From: Segniliparus rotundus DSM 44985
Lineage (GTDB): Bacteria; Actinomycetota; Actinomycetes; Mycobacteriales; Mycobacteriaceae
Assembly (NCBI RefSeq): GCF_000092825.1
Contig: NC_014168.1
Location: forward strand, 1,417,946 to 1,481,945
DNA length: 64,000 nt
Direction: 5' to 3'
Below are positions 50,193-61,045 of this stretch, piece after piece (the first letter of the stretch is position 1; each line of letters starts with the position of its first letter). The notes below the pieces were generated by a model that did no database searches, was not told the origin of the DNA, and worked only from the letters and a program-made list of their open reading frames with translations. A program made the position numbers and the translations under genes.

Positions 50193-50771
50193 TCAATCCG
50201 CAGTTCGGTTCGGCACGCGGATCGCGGTTTCGACCATGTCCAGCACTGCCTCCAGCCGTGCGGTTTCCTCCCCGCTCGCGAGGTGGCTGACGAGTCCGTC
50301 GAGCATGAGCTGCAGATACTCGTAGAGCACCTCGACGGGGATATCGTCTCGGACCCCGCCGTCGTTCTGTTTGCGGGCCAAGCGCGCCAGGGCCGCCTCG
50401 CGCACAGCGGTGGAGCGGTGCGTCCAGCGCTCTCGGAACTCTGGCTCGGTGCGAAGTCGCCGGGTGATCTCCAGACGGGTGGTGAGCCAGTCCAGCTCCT
50501 CGGGCCTGCGCAACAGGTTCCGCATGACTTGCACGAGGCCGTGGGAGGCGGCGAGCTGCGCCATGCGCTCGTCGTCCTCTTTCGCGAGCGCGAAAAAGAG
50601 CTCGGCCTTGTCCTGGTAGTGGTGGAAGATCGCTCCCCGAGAGAGCCCGGTCGCCGCTTCGAGCAGGCGGACGGTCGCGCCGTCGTAGCCGTGCTCGGCG
50701 AAGCAGCGCCGGGCCCCGTCGAGAATCTGTCCCTTGGTCGCAGCGATGCGGTCAGGGCTTACCTTGGGCAT
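50193..50771 (-). CDS. acnR: TetR-family repressor of aconitase
   Basis: 192 residues: N-terminal TetR helix-turn-helix (ILDGARRCFAEHGYDGATVR, then GLSRGAIFHHYQDKAELF) and a helical ligand domain. It lies 8 bases downstream of acn in the same operon, the organisation known for AcnR in corynebacteria and for Rv1474c. A matching operator is present upstream of acn, so autoregulation together with acn is likely. Confidence 0.88.
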   Translation of the reverse strand: MPKVSPDRIAATKGQILDGARRCFAEHGYDGATVRLLEAATGLSRGAIFHHYQDKAELFFALAKEDDERMAQLAASHGLVQVMRNLLRRPEELDWLTTRLEITRRLRTEPEFRERWTHRSTAVREAALARLARKQNDGGVRDDIPVEVLYEYLQLMLDGLVSHLASGEETARLEAVLDMVETAIRVPNRTAD

Positions 50772-50779
50772 GGTTGGGA

Positions 50780-53638
<2,859 letters not shown>

Positions 53639-53677
53639 TCAGATGACCCAGGGCTGGTGGGACGGAATCTATCGTAA

Positions 53678-53693
53678 CAGTACAAGCATACTG
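53678..53693 (-). promoter_or_regulatory. AcnR operator
   Basis: CAGTACAAGCATACTG matches the corynebacterial AcnR motif CAGNACnnncGTACTG at all but one defined position. It lies 91 bases before the acn ATG, next to TACGAT (minus strand 53676-53671), a -10 candidate. Confidence 0.75.
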
Positions 53694-53740
53694 CTATGTC
53701 GGGGGGTGGGTCAAAGGAAAAAGACGGTAGGCTGCTTCCC

Positions 53741-54271
53741 ATGAGCCCACGGCCGCTGAAACAAGACTTGCCCCCGGGGTCCGACCCAGCCGCCATCCGC
53801 GCCGACCTGGTCGCGACCGGCGTGCACGCCAGCCCATCGGACCGTCCCGGCTTGACCGAGGCCGTCGCGCGGGCGAAGGGCCAAGGCCTGAGTTTCGAAG
53901 TTCTCGTGCTCCCGCCGGGGCCGTACGTCCCCACGCAGTTGCGCAATCTCGCCACCGAGGTGGCCGGCTCCGACCCGGTCACTGTGCTGGCCCTCGCGCC
54001 GGGCTTCGTCGGCTCTTACTCCGCGAGCGTCACTCGGGTGAGGCTGGAGAACGCCCAAGACGAGTTGGACGCAAACCCGACGGTGGCGGCGAACCAGTTC
54101 CTCGACCGGCTGTTCGCGCCGAGCGTCTCGTGGACCGGAGTGAGCGCTGCGCTGTCCGTCCTCGTCCTGGTCGCGGTGCTCGTTGCGAAATTGTCACGTT
54201 GGGGAGGGCGATGGAAAACGAGGTCCGGTCGCGCCAACGAGGACTGGGCGGCGGCCAAGGACGGCCAATAA
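53741..54271 (+). CDS. membrane protein, Rv1476-like
   Basis: 176 residues: an alpha/beta soluble part (about 1-135) with GLSFEVLVLPPGP and VTVLALAPGFVGSYS, then a single membrane helix near the C-terminus (about 140-160) and a basic tail. The same protein type precedes the Rip hydrolases in M. tuberculosis. TAGGCT (53728-53733) gives a leaderless start at ATG 53741. It may tie Rip hydrolases to the membrane, which is inference from position only. Confidence 0.75.
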   Translation: MSPRPLKQDLPPGSDPAAIRADLVATGVHASPSDRPGLTEAVARAKGQGLSFEVLVLPPGPYVPTQLRNLATEVAGSDPVTVLALAPGFVGSYSASVTRVRLENAQDELDANPTVAANQFLDRLFAPSVSWTGVSAALSVLVLVAVLVAKLSRWGGRWKTRSGRANEDWAAAKDGQ

Positions 54272-54413
54272 AGTATTCGCCGAGGTGTTCGCGCATATTG
54301 TTCGCGCGCGGCACGGCCTTTCTTCCGATACTTTCTTGCCACAGGATCCGCCGGATCGCCTCTTCTTTTCCCGCTTTGCGCCGATGCGCCTTTCTCTTTG
54401 CGCCGATATGTCT

Positions 54414-54480
54414 ATAAAGCGTTATAGATCTGTTGTCAGAGTTGTGTAAGTTTCCCCTGGAACGCATGGTGTGGATGTGA
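54414..54480 (+). promoter_or_regulatory. conserved upstream module of the first Rip gene (copy A)
   Basis: Lies in the 338-base gene-free region 54272-54609. Shares TAA-GCGTTAT, GTTG-CAGAGTTGTG and ATGGTGT..-TGTGA blocks, in the same order and spacing, with copy B (55426-55491). It includes the inverted repeat CTATAA-AGCG-TTATAG and, further left, a 12-base direct repeat ctttgcgccgat (54374, 54396). Rip genes are under MtrA control in mycobacteria, so response-regulator sites are possible. Confidence 0.5.
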
Positions 54481-54609
54481 CAGAGCGGCATTGTCTGCTG
54501 AAACGCATGAGCACGGACGTGTCCGAAAGCGTCGCGTCGACGAGGCTGGTGCTGGCGAAAACCGGCGTTGACGGGAAGAAGCGTCGACGGAGAGAGAAGC
54601 GAGGTGCAG

Positions 54610-55362
54610 ATGGCTGACATGAAGTTCGAGGGCGAAGAGCCTGTGCGGCAGCATGCCCGTTCCACGGCGTCCCGCCGCGCCTTTGTGTCGCTCGGCCTTG
54701 TGGCGGGCTTGTTGGCGGCTGTGTCCCCGATCGCGGCGGCAGATCCGGACCAGTCTGCGGACGGTCCGCCGCCAGCGGAGGGCCCTGGCGCCGCTCCTGG
54801 TGTCGAGCAGCAGTTGGCGCAGCAGGTGGCGGCGCAAGATCCGGGTTTGTCGCAGTTGATTTTGTATGGTGCGATTCCTGCGGCTGCGCAGGCTCCGCCG
54901 CCGCCGACCGCTGGGGGCGGGTATGTGCCGAGGTTGTACGGGCAGCAGGCGGTTGAGACGGTGATTCGGCGCGGTCTCACCCAGATCGGCCACATTTACT
55001 CGTGGGGCGGCGGCGGAGCGTACGGGCCGTCGCGCGGGGTGCATGACGGCGGCGTCGCCGACCGTTACGGCGACTACAACATCTCCGGGTACGACTGCTC
55101 CGGCCTCATGGTGTTCTCTTTCGCGGGCGCGGGCGTCCTGCTGCCGAAATACAGCGGCAACCAGTATCGCTCGGGCAGGCATGTCCCTGTGTCCCAGGCG
55201 CGCCGGGGAGACATGCTCTTCTACGGCCCCAACGGCACGCAGCACGTCGCCCTGTATCTGGGCAACGGATGGATGCTCGAGTCGCCAGAGTCTGGTGAGC
55301 GCGTCCACGTCACGCGGGTGCGCACGAGCGGAATATGCCCGGACGCGGTCCGATTGTTTTGA
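54610..55362 (+). CDS. NlpC/P60 peptidoglycan endopeptidase, short form (RipB-like)
   Basis: 250 residues: signal segment about 25-48 (SRRAFVSLGLVAGLLAAVSPIAAA-D), a linker, then the NlpC/P60 domain with C163 (GYDCSGLM), H212 (QHVALYLG) and a following polar residue. It cuts the stem peptide of peptidoglycan during cell separation. The gene order (short before long) is the reverse of M. tuberculosis ripA-ripB. A 212-base block (54802-55013) is nearly identical to the next gene. Confidence 0.88.
   Translation: MADMKFEGEEPVRQHARSTASRRAFVSLGLVAGLLAAVSPIAAADPDQSADGPPPAEGPGAAPGVEQQLAQQVAAQDPGLSQLILYGAIPAAAQAPPPPTAGGGYVPRLYGQQAVETVIRRGLTQIGHIYSWGGGGAYGPSRGVHDGGVADRYGDYNISGYDCSGLMVFSFAGAGVLLPKYSGNQYRSGRHVPVSQARRGDMLFYGPNGTQHVALYLGNGWMLESPESGERVHVTRVRTSGICPDAVRLF
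54802..55013 (+). repeat. 212-bp near-identical block, copy 1 (Rip pair)
   Basis: Aligns to 56547-56755 with three substitutions and one 3-base indel, spanning the linker and the start of the NlpC/P60 domain. Sequence beyond both ends is diverged. Confidence 0.92.
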
Positions 55363-55425
55363 TTCGGATCCGCCGTTTCTCTTCTTTTCGTCAATATGCC
55401 CGCATCTTTATAAAGACCGGTATCC

Positions 55426-55491
55426 ATAAGCGTTATCGACATGTTGCCAGAGTTGTGCATGTTTTTCCTGATGCTTATGGTGTTTCTGTGA
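55426..55491 (+). promoter_or_regulatory. conserved upstream module of the second Rip gene (copy B)
   Basis: Homologous to copy A; contains ATAAGCGTTAT, GTTGCCAGAGTTGTG and TTATGGTGTTTCTGTGA. It lies in the 197-base gap before the long Rip gene, so each Rip gene carries its own version of the control region. Confidence 0.5.
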
Positions 55492-55559
55492 AAGACTGAC
55501 ATCTACGGGGCAACGTCAAAGGCGACGCCGCCCGAGGAGTCGCGCAGGTGAGGAGAACC

Positions 55560-57104
55560 ATGAAACGGACGGCGAGCGCCAAGGCGCCAGCGCCATCTGC
55601 GCTGGCGGGCGAGGACCGCCAGATGGGGTCGCTGCGACGGGCCATCGCGGCGCTGGGCGTCTCCGCGGGCGTTGTCGCCTCCTCCATGCAGCCGGCCGGC
55701 GCCGATCCCGCCCCGCCGTCGAGCGACGCGGTCGCGGATGCCGCCGCCGAGGTGGGCCGCGACCAAAACGCTCGAGACGACGCAGTGAGCCGACTGGCGG
55801 CCGCGAACAACGAAATCGACCGGCTCGACGGCGAGGTCGAAGCCAAACAGCAAGCAGCGGACAAAGCCATTGAGGACGTGCGGGCGGCGCAATCCGCAGC
55901 CGAAGGAGCCCGTCGACGAGCGAGCGCGGCGCGGGACGAACTTCGCGGCGCGCAGGCCCAGTCGCAATCGGTGCAAGACCAGGCCGACGCCTTAGTCCAA
56001 CTCATGTACAGCAACGGGACGTCGTTGTCCCCGGAGTTGGCGCTGGTCGGGGCTCCGAGCGTTGGCGACGGCTTGGACCGGGCCGCGGTGGTGGGCATGC
56101 TCGCCTCGGACCAGCGGCGAGCGCTCGAAGCAGTGCTGCGCGCCCGCAACGACGAGGCCAACCGCGCCGCCGCTGCGAACGCGGCGGACCGAGAAGCCGC
56201 ACGCGCGATCACCGCCGCGGAACAGGCCAAGCGGGACGCGGACCAAGCGGTCGCCGGGGCCAAGGCCGCATTTGACGAGCAACGCGCCAAGCGAGATGCA
56301 ATCGCCCAGGCCCGCGACGACGCGCAGCGCAAGCTCGACGAGGCGCAGAGCGCTGCCCGTTCATTGGCCGATCAGCGAGCGAAGGCCGAGCAGGCGAAAG
56401 AAGCTTCGCCGGAACAGGCAGAAGCGGGCCAGCAGTCACCGGGCCAACAGCCACAAGGGGCGGCGCAACCGGAAACACCGGCGCGCGACCACGACGCGGC
56501 GGAGGGCTCCGCGCCTCCCGCGCAGGGGCCCGCCGCGGGCGCCGACGTCGAGCAGCAGTTGGCGCAGCAGGTGGCGGCGCAAGATCCGGGTTTGTCGCAG
56601 TTGATTTTGTATGGTGCGACTCCTGCGGCCGCGCAGGCTCCGCCGCCGACCGCTGGGGGCGGGTATGTGCCGAGGTTGTACGGGCAGCAGGCGGTTGAGA
56701 CGGTGATTCGGCGCGGTCTCACCCAGATCGGCCGCATTTACTCGTGGGGCGGCGGTTCCGCCTACGGACCGACCCGAGGCATCCATGACGGCGGCGTCGC
56801 CGACCGTTACGGCGACTACATGATCTCCGGGTACGACTGCTCGGGTTTGATGATCTACGCCTTCGCGGGCGCTGGGATCCTCTTGCCGCACTACACCGGC
56901 TACCAGTACCGGGCTGGCAGACATGTTCCCGCCGCGCAAATGCGCCGGGGCGACTTGATCTTCTACGGCCCCAACGCGAGTGAGCATGTCGCCCTGTATC
57001 TGGGCAACGGATGGATGCTCGAGTCCCCGCAGTCGGGCGAGCGGGTGCATGTGACGCGCTTGCGCACCGGGGGCATGTGCCCGGACGTCGTGCGCATGTT
57101 CTGA
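55560..57104 (+). CDS. ripA: NlpC/P60 peptidoglycan endopeptidase with coiled coil (RipA-like)
   Basis: 514 residues. Signal segment about 29-52, a long Ala/Arg/Glu/Gln coiled coil (about 60-280, with one break near 135-175), a Pro/Gln linker, then the NlpC/P60 domain with C427 and H476 (SEHVALYLG). The coiled coil resembles the autoinhibitory region of RipA. It should separate daughter cells at the septum. ATG 55560 has a GAGGAG site; the domain is near-identical in part to the upstream gene. Confidence 0.88.
   Translation: MKRTASAKAPAPSALAGEDRQMGSLRRAIAALGVSAGVVASSMQPAGADPAPPSSDAVADAAAEVGRDQNARDDAVSRLAAANNEIDRLDGEVEAKQQAADKAIEDVRAAQSAAEGARRRASAARDELRGAQAQSQSVQDQADALVQLMYSNGTSLSPELALVGAPSVGDGLDRAAVVGMLASDQRRALEAVLRARNDEANRAAAANAADREAARAITAAEQAKRDADQAVAGAKAAFDEQRAKRDAIAQARDDAQRKLDEAQSAARSLADQRAKAEQAKEASPEQAEAGQQSPGQQPQGAAQPETPARDHDAAEGSAPPAQGPAAGADVEQQLAQQVAAQDPGLSQLILYGATPAAAQAPPPTAGGGYVPRLYGQQAVETVIRRGLTQIGRIYSWGGGSAYGPTRGIHDGGVADRYGDYMISGYDCSGLMIYAFAGAGILLPHYTGYQYRAGRHVPAAQMRRGDLIFYGPNASEHVALYLGNGWMLESPQSGERVHVTRLRTGGMCPDVVRMF
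56547..56755 (+). repeat. near-identical block, copy 2 (Rip pair)
   Basis: Second copy of 54802-55013. Confidence 0.92.
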
Positions 57105-57315
57105 TCCTCGGGTCCGGCATAGCTCGGGCGGATCTGTTCTGCGCGAGTGTCGCTCCGGAGCCTGCCCTTGGCGCTTTGGCTAGGATGCTCATCAGCAGGC
57201 TCTCAGCTCTCGGGAGTAAGCTGTCGGTTTCGGCTCGGGCTCTGGTTCGGGCTGGGGCCCGCGGTCGCTTCGAGCGTGGGCGTTGAAGAAGACTTGGAAA
57301 GGCGATAGGGCTGTA

Positions 57316-58371
57316 GTGAGCACAGATATCCAGGCGCAGGCGGCCAAGGACGCGAAGCTCCTTGAGGAGGCGATGTTCGAGGTCAAGCGAGTGATTGTGG
57401 GCCAAGAGCAGCTTGTCGAGCGGATCCTCGTCGGGCTCTTGGCCAAAGGCCACATCCTGCTGGAAGGCGTGCCGGGCGTCGCGAAGACTCTGGCGGTCGA
57501 GACGTTCGCCAAAGTGGTGGGCGGCAAATTCTCCCGCGTGCAGTTCACCCCGGACTTGGTCCCCACGGATCTGGTCGGGACCCGCATCTATAGGCAGGGC
57601 AGGGAAGAGTTCGACACAGAGCTCGGCCCCGTGGTGGCGAACTTCGTGCTCGCCGACGAGATCAACCGCGCCCCGGCGAAGGTCCAGTCCGCGCTGTTGG
57701 AAGTCATGGCCGAACGGCATGTGACCATCGGCGGGCAGACGTATCCGATGCCGTCGCCCTTCCTCGTCATGGCCACGCAGAACCCGATCGAGAACGAAGG
57801 CGTGTACCCGCTGCCTGAGGCCCAGCGCGACCGTTTCCTCTTCAAAGTGCTCGTCTCGTACCCGACGGTGGAGGAAGAACGCGAGATCATCTACCGCATG
57901 GGCGTGAAACCCCCGACGCCGAGGCAAGTGCTGGACGCGGATTCGCTCTTGCGGCTGCAGGAGACAGCGAGCGAGGTGTTCGTCCACCACGCCCTGGTCG
58001 ACTACGTGGTCCGAGTGATCGCAGCGACCCGCGACCCGCGAGCCCACGGTATGCCGGACGTCGCGAGCTGGCTTTCGTACGGCGCTTCTCCGCGAGCCAC
58101 GCTCGGCATTATCGCAGCCGCTCGGGCGCTGGCCTTGGTCCGCGGGCGCGACTACGTCATTCCCGTGGACGTGGTCGAGGTCATCCCGGACGTCCTGCGC
58201 CACCGGCTCGTGCTCAGTTATGACGCGTTGGCCGACGAGATCACCACCGACCAGGTCATCGCCCATGTGCTCAAGACCATTGCCCTCCCGCAGGTGAGCG
58301 CGCATCCGGCGCCGCCGCCCGCCGCACCGGCCGGCGGCGGGGGCGTGGCGCAGTACGCGGGACAGGCCTGA
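57316..58371 (+). CDS. moxR1: MoxR-family AAA+ ATPase
   Basis: 351 residues from GTG 57316 (a TTG at 57283 is possible). IVGQEQLVERILVGLLAKGH, Walker A GVPGVAKT, Walker B VLADEINRAPAKVQSALLE and the sensor ATQNPIENEG are intact. MoxR proteins act as chaperones for partners encoded downstream, here a DUF58 and a VWA protein. Gene order matches Rv1479-Rv1481. A 211-base gap upstream holds a TAGGAT candidate -10 near 57180. Confidence 0.92.
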   Translation: MSTDIQAQAAKDAKLLEEAMFEVKRVIVGQEQLVERILVGLLAKGHILLEGVPGVAKTLAVETFAKVVGGKFSRVQFTPDLVPTDLVGTRIYRQGREEFDTELGPVVANFVLADEINRAPAKVQSALLEVMAERHVTIGGQTYPMPSPFLVMATQNPIENEGVYPLPEAQRDRFLFKVLVSYPTVEEEREIIYRMGVKPPTPRQVLDADSLLRLQETASEVFVHHALVDYVVRVIAATRDPRAHGMPDVASWLSYGASPRATLGIIAAARALALVRGRDYVIPVDVVEVIPDVLRHRLVLSYDALADEITTDQVIAHVLKTIALPQVSAHPAPPPAAPAGGGGVAQYAGQA

Positions 58372-58372
58372 C

Positions 58373-59305
58373 GTGCCCCAAAGCACCCCGTCCTTTGCCC
58401 AAGGAACGCTGCGCAACCCCAAGCTCGCTGCGGCGCTGAAAACGTTGGAGCTGACCGTGAAGCGCAAGCTCGACGGTCAGTTGCACGGCGACCACCTGGG
58501 GCTTTTGCCCGGCCCTGGCTCCGAGCCGGGCGATTCGCGCACATATGTCCCCGGTGACGACGTCCGGCAAATGGATTGGTCGGTCACTGCCCGCACCACG
58601 CATCCCCATGTGCGGCAGATGGTCGCGGACCGGGAGCTGGAGACGTGGATCGTGGTGGATCTTTCGGCGAGCATGGACTTCGGCACGACCAATTGCGAGA
58701 AACGCGACTTGGCCATCGCAGCGGCCTCGGCGATCGTGCACCTGACCACTGCTCCGGGCAACCGGCACGGCGCGATCATCGCGACAGGCTCCGACCTCGT
58801 GCGGGTGAACGCCCGTTCTGGGCGCCAACACGTTCAGAACCTGCTGTCCACGATCGCGACCACGCCGAAATCGCCCGACGGCCAGCGCGGGAACCTCGCA
58901 GCTGCCATCGACTCCCTCCGCCGCCCATTGCGGCGAAAAGGCCTTGCCGTGGTCATCAGCGACTTCCTCGGGCCTGTGGACTGGGACCGCCCGTTGCGCG
59001 GCATCGGCGCTCGGCACGAGCTGCTCGGCGTCGAAGTGCTCGACCCCAGAGACTTGGACCTTCCCGCTGTCGGAGAGGTCGTGTTGCGGGACGCGGAGAG
59101 CGGTCAGATCAACTCGTACCGCATCACCGAATCGCTGCGCGCTCGTTTCTCCGAGGCGGCCAAAGAGCACCAGAGCTTGGTGCATCGGACCCTGCGCAGC
59201 GCGGGCGGCGGCGTGCTGCCGTTGCGCACCGACAAAGACTGGATCGGGGAGATCGTGCGGTTCGTCTCGGCACGCCGCCGCGGTCTTGTGAACGGGGCAG
59301 CGTGA
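58373..59305 (+). CDS. DUF58 protein (Rv1480-like)
   Basis: 310 residues from GTG 58373, one base after the moxR stop. The DUF58 core is visible: PGDDVRQMDWSVTARTTHPH followed by the VWA-like strand WIVVDLSASMDFGT (DxSxS). It is a soluble partner of MoxR. Starts and stops overlap with its neighbours, so the three are one transcript. Function in cell-envelope homeostasis is inferred from mycobacterial studies of the locus. Confidence 0.87.
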   Translation: MPQSTPSFAQGTLRNPKLAAALKTLELTVKRKLDGQLHGDHLGLLPGPGSEPGDSRTYVPGDDVRQMDWSVTARTTHPHVRQMVADRELETWIVVDLSASMDFGTTNCEKRDLAIAAASAIVHLTTAPGNRHGAIIATGSDLVRVNARSGRQHVQNLLSTIATTPKSPDGQRGNLAAAIDSLRRPLRRKGLAVVISDFLGPVDWDRPLRGIGARHELLGVEVLDPRDLDLPAVGEVVLRDAESGQINSYRITESLRARFSEAAKEHQSLVHRTLRSAGGGVLPLRTDKDWIGEIVRFVSARRRGLVNGAA

Positions 59306-60333
59306 CGCCGCTCGCAAGTGGCTGGGGCGATTTCGGCAACCCCTTCGAGCCGATGCACGCCTGGTGGTACTTGTTCGCCGTCGTGGTGGCCGCGCTCCTC
59401 GCCCTGTACGTCTTCGTCCAGTTGTACCGCCGCTCGCGCTACCTGCGTTTCGCGAACACCGAGGTTCTCGACAAAGTCGCCCCGAAGCGGTCGAAATTCC
59501 TCAAGCATGTCCCTGTCGCGATCCTCTTGGCCGGATTGCTGCTGTTGACTGTGGCGCTGAGCGGGCCGACAACCCTCGCGAGAGTCCCCAAGAACCGGGC
59601 CACGGTCGTCCTCGTCGTGGACATCTCGCTTTCCATGGTGTGCGACGACGTCCGGCCGACACGGGTGGACGCCGCCCGGCAGGCCGCGATCAAGTTCGTC
59701 GACGAGATGGAGCCGACGTTGCAGCTGGGCCTGGTCACCTTCGCGGGGACCGCGCAGACGCTGATCGCCCCCTCGTCCGACCACGAGATCGTCAAACACG
59801 CGTTGGACGAGGCCATCCGTCCGGACAAGCTCGCGGCGCGCACTGCCACGGGGGAGGGCATTTACACGGCGCTGCAGCAGATCGAGACGCTCTCGAGCAT
59901 CCTCGGCGGCAAATCCAAGGCCCCGTCCGCAAGGATCGTGTTGGAGTCGGACGGCAAAGAGACGGTCCCCGACGATCTGAACGCCCCTCGTGGCGCGTTC
60001 ACGGCGGCGAAAGAGGCCAAGGCCAAGGAGGTGCCGATTTACTCGATCTCCTTCGGCACCACGAGGCCGATTCCTTATGTGAACATCCAAGGGTCGAGGG
60101 TGCCCGTCCCCGCAGACGACGCGTCCTTGCAAAAGGTCGCGGAGCTCTCCGGGGGCAAGTTCTTCACCGCAGGCTCGCTCGACCAGCTCTCGGACGTGTA
60201 CAGCTCGCTGAACGCGGAGATCGGATACGACCTCGTGAAGCAAGACTCCTCGCGCCCTTGGATTTTGGCGGGGACGCTCTTGGTCATCGCCGCTGTGGGA
60301 TCAAACTTCCTGGTCGGCCGAGCCCTGCCGTAA
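59302..60333 (+). CDS. VWA-domain membrane protein (Rv1481-like)
   Basis: 343 residues from GTG 59302: two N-terminal membrane helices (about 20-42 and 70-90), a VWA domain with the metal-site motif DISLSM and SDG, and a C-terminal membrane helix (about 315-338). Its last 33 bases overlap the end of the convergent TVP38-type gene. Third member of the MoxR-DUF58-VWA set. Confidence 0.87.
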   Translation: MTPLASGWGDFGNPFEPMHAWWYLFAVVVAALLALYVFVQLYRRSRYLRFANTEVLDKVAPKRSKFLKHVPVAILLAGLLLLTVALSGPTTLARVPKNRATVVLVVDISLSMVCDDVRPTRVDAARQAAIKFVDEMEPTLQLGLVTFAGTAQTLIAPSSDHEIVKHALDEAIRPDKLAARTATGEGIYTALQQIETLSSILGGKSKAPSARIVLESDGKETVPDDLNAPRGAFTAAKEAKAKEVPIYSISFGTTRPIPYVNIQGSRVPVPADDASLQKVAELSGGKFFTAGSLDQLSDVYSSLNAEIGYDLVKQDSSRPWILAGTLLVIAAVGSNFLVGRALP

Positions 60334-61020
60334 GCGGGAGTTGACCATGAGGCCGATCACCCCCACGGTGATGCAGCAGCCGCTCACCACGAAGAACATG
60401 GGATCGAAATGCCCGGTTGTCGCGTCGCCGAGGAGGACGACAGCGGTCGTCATGGGGATCAGGCCCAAGCATGAAGCCACTGTGTAGGGCACGAGGCGCA
60501 CGGTGGACACGCCGCACAAGTAATTCTGCAACGCGAACGGCACGGGCGCGATCAGCCGCACTGACCAGACGGCGAGCCACCCGCGTTCGCTGAGCTGGCT
60601 CTGGACGTGCTTGGCGAGCGGATGGCGGATGTAGGCTTGCACGCGCTCGCCCGCAAGCCGACGGGCGAAGAGGAAGGCGAGCACGGCCGCGAGCGTGGAA
60701 GCGGTCACCGAGATGACCACGCCCAGCAACGACCCGTAGAGCAGGCCTGCTGCGAGGGTGAAGAAGGTCCGGGGGACCGGGGTGACGGTGATGATCGCGT
60801 ACGCGGCGAGGAAAAGAATCAGACCTGCCGCGCCGAAGGACTGCGCCCAGTCTCGCATCACGGCAGGGGTGGGAATGGGCAGCCAGAACACGCAGGCCGC
60901 GGTGATCGCTGCGCAGAGCACGAGGAGCAGCACCGTCCGCCACGAGGGGCGGGGCACGAGCTCAAGAGCGAGGGCGAGGCGCCGCCGCGCTGTGGCGATC
61001 ATAGGGGCGTGTCGAGACAT
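60301..61020 (-). CDS. TVP38/TMEM64 (DedA-like) membrane protein
   Basis: 239 residues from ATG 61020 (61026 and 61002 are alternatives). Five to six hydrophobic segments; the family's FTLAAGLLYGSLLGV and LIAPVPFALQNYLCGVS re-entrant motifs are present. Members move lipid carriers or phospholipids across the membrane. Rv1491c is the likely counterpart. TATGCT (minus strand 61034-61029) allows a leaderless start; the gene diverges from the aldehyde dehydrogenase. Confidence 0.82.
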   Translation of the reverse strand: MSRHAPMIATARRRLALALELVPRPSWRTVLLLVLCAAITAACVFWLPIPTPAVMRDWAQSFGAAGLILFLAAYAIITVTPVPRTFFTLAAGLLYGSLLGVVISVTASTLAAVLAFLFARRLAGERVQAYIRHPLAKHVQSQLSERGWLAVWSVRLIAPVPFALQNYLCGVSTVRLVPYTVASCLGLIPMTTAVVLLGDATTGHFDPMFFVVSGCCITVGVIGLMVNSRLRQGSADQEV

Positions 61021-61028
61021 CAGCATCG

Positions 61029-61038
61029 AGCATAGGAT
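61029..61038. promoter_or_regulatory. overlapping divergent -10 elements
   Basis: Minus-strand TATGCT (61034-61029) and plus-strand TAGGAT (61033-61038) overlap by two bases and each lies 3-8 bases before a start codon of its own gene, so both genes appear to be leaderless and share the same few bases. Confidence 0.5.
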
Positions 61039-61045
61039 GTCAACC

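Noticed and set aside
54272-54609. c-di-AMP (ydaO-type) riboswitch before the Rip genes
   Set aside because: Such riboswitches precede some actinobacterial wall hydrolase genes, but the conserved riboswitch core sequences are not visible; the conserved blocks look like promoter or protein sites.
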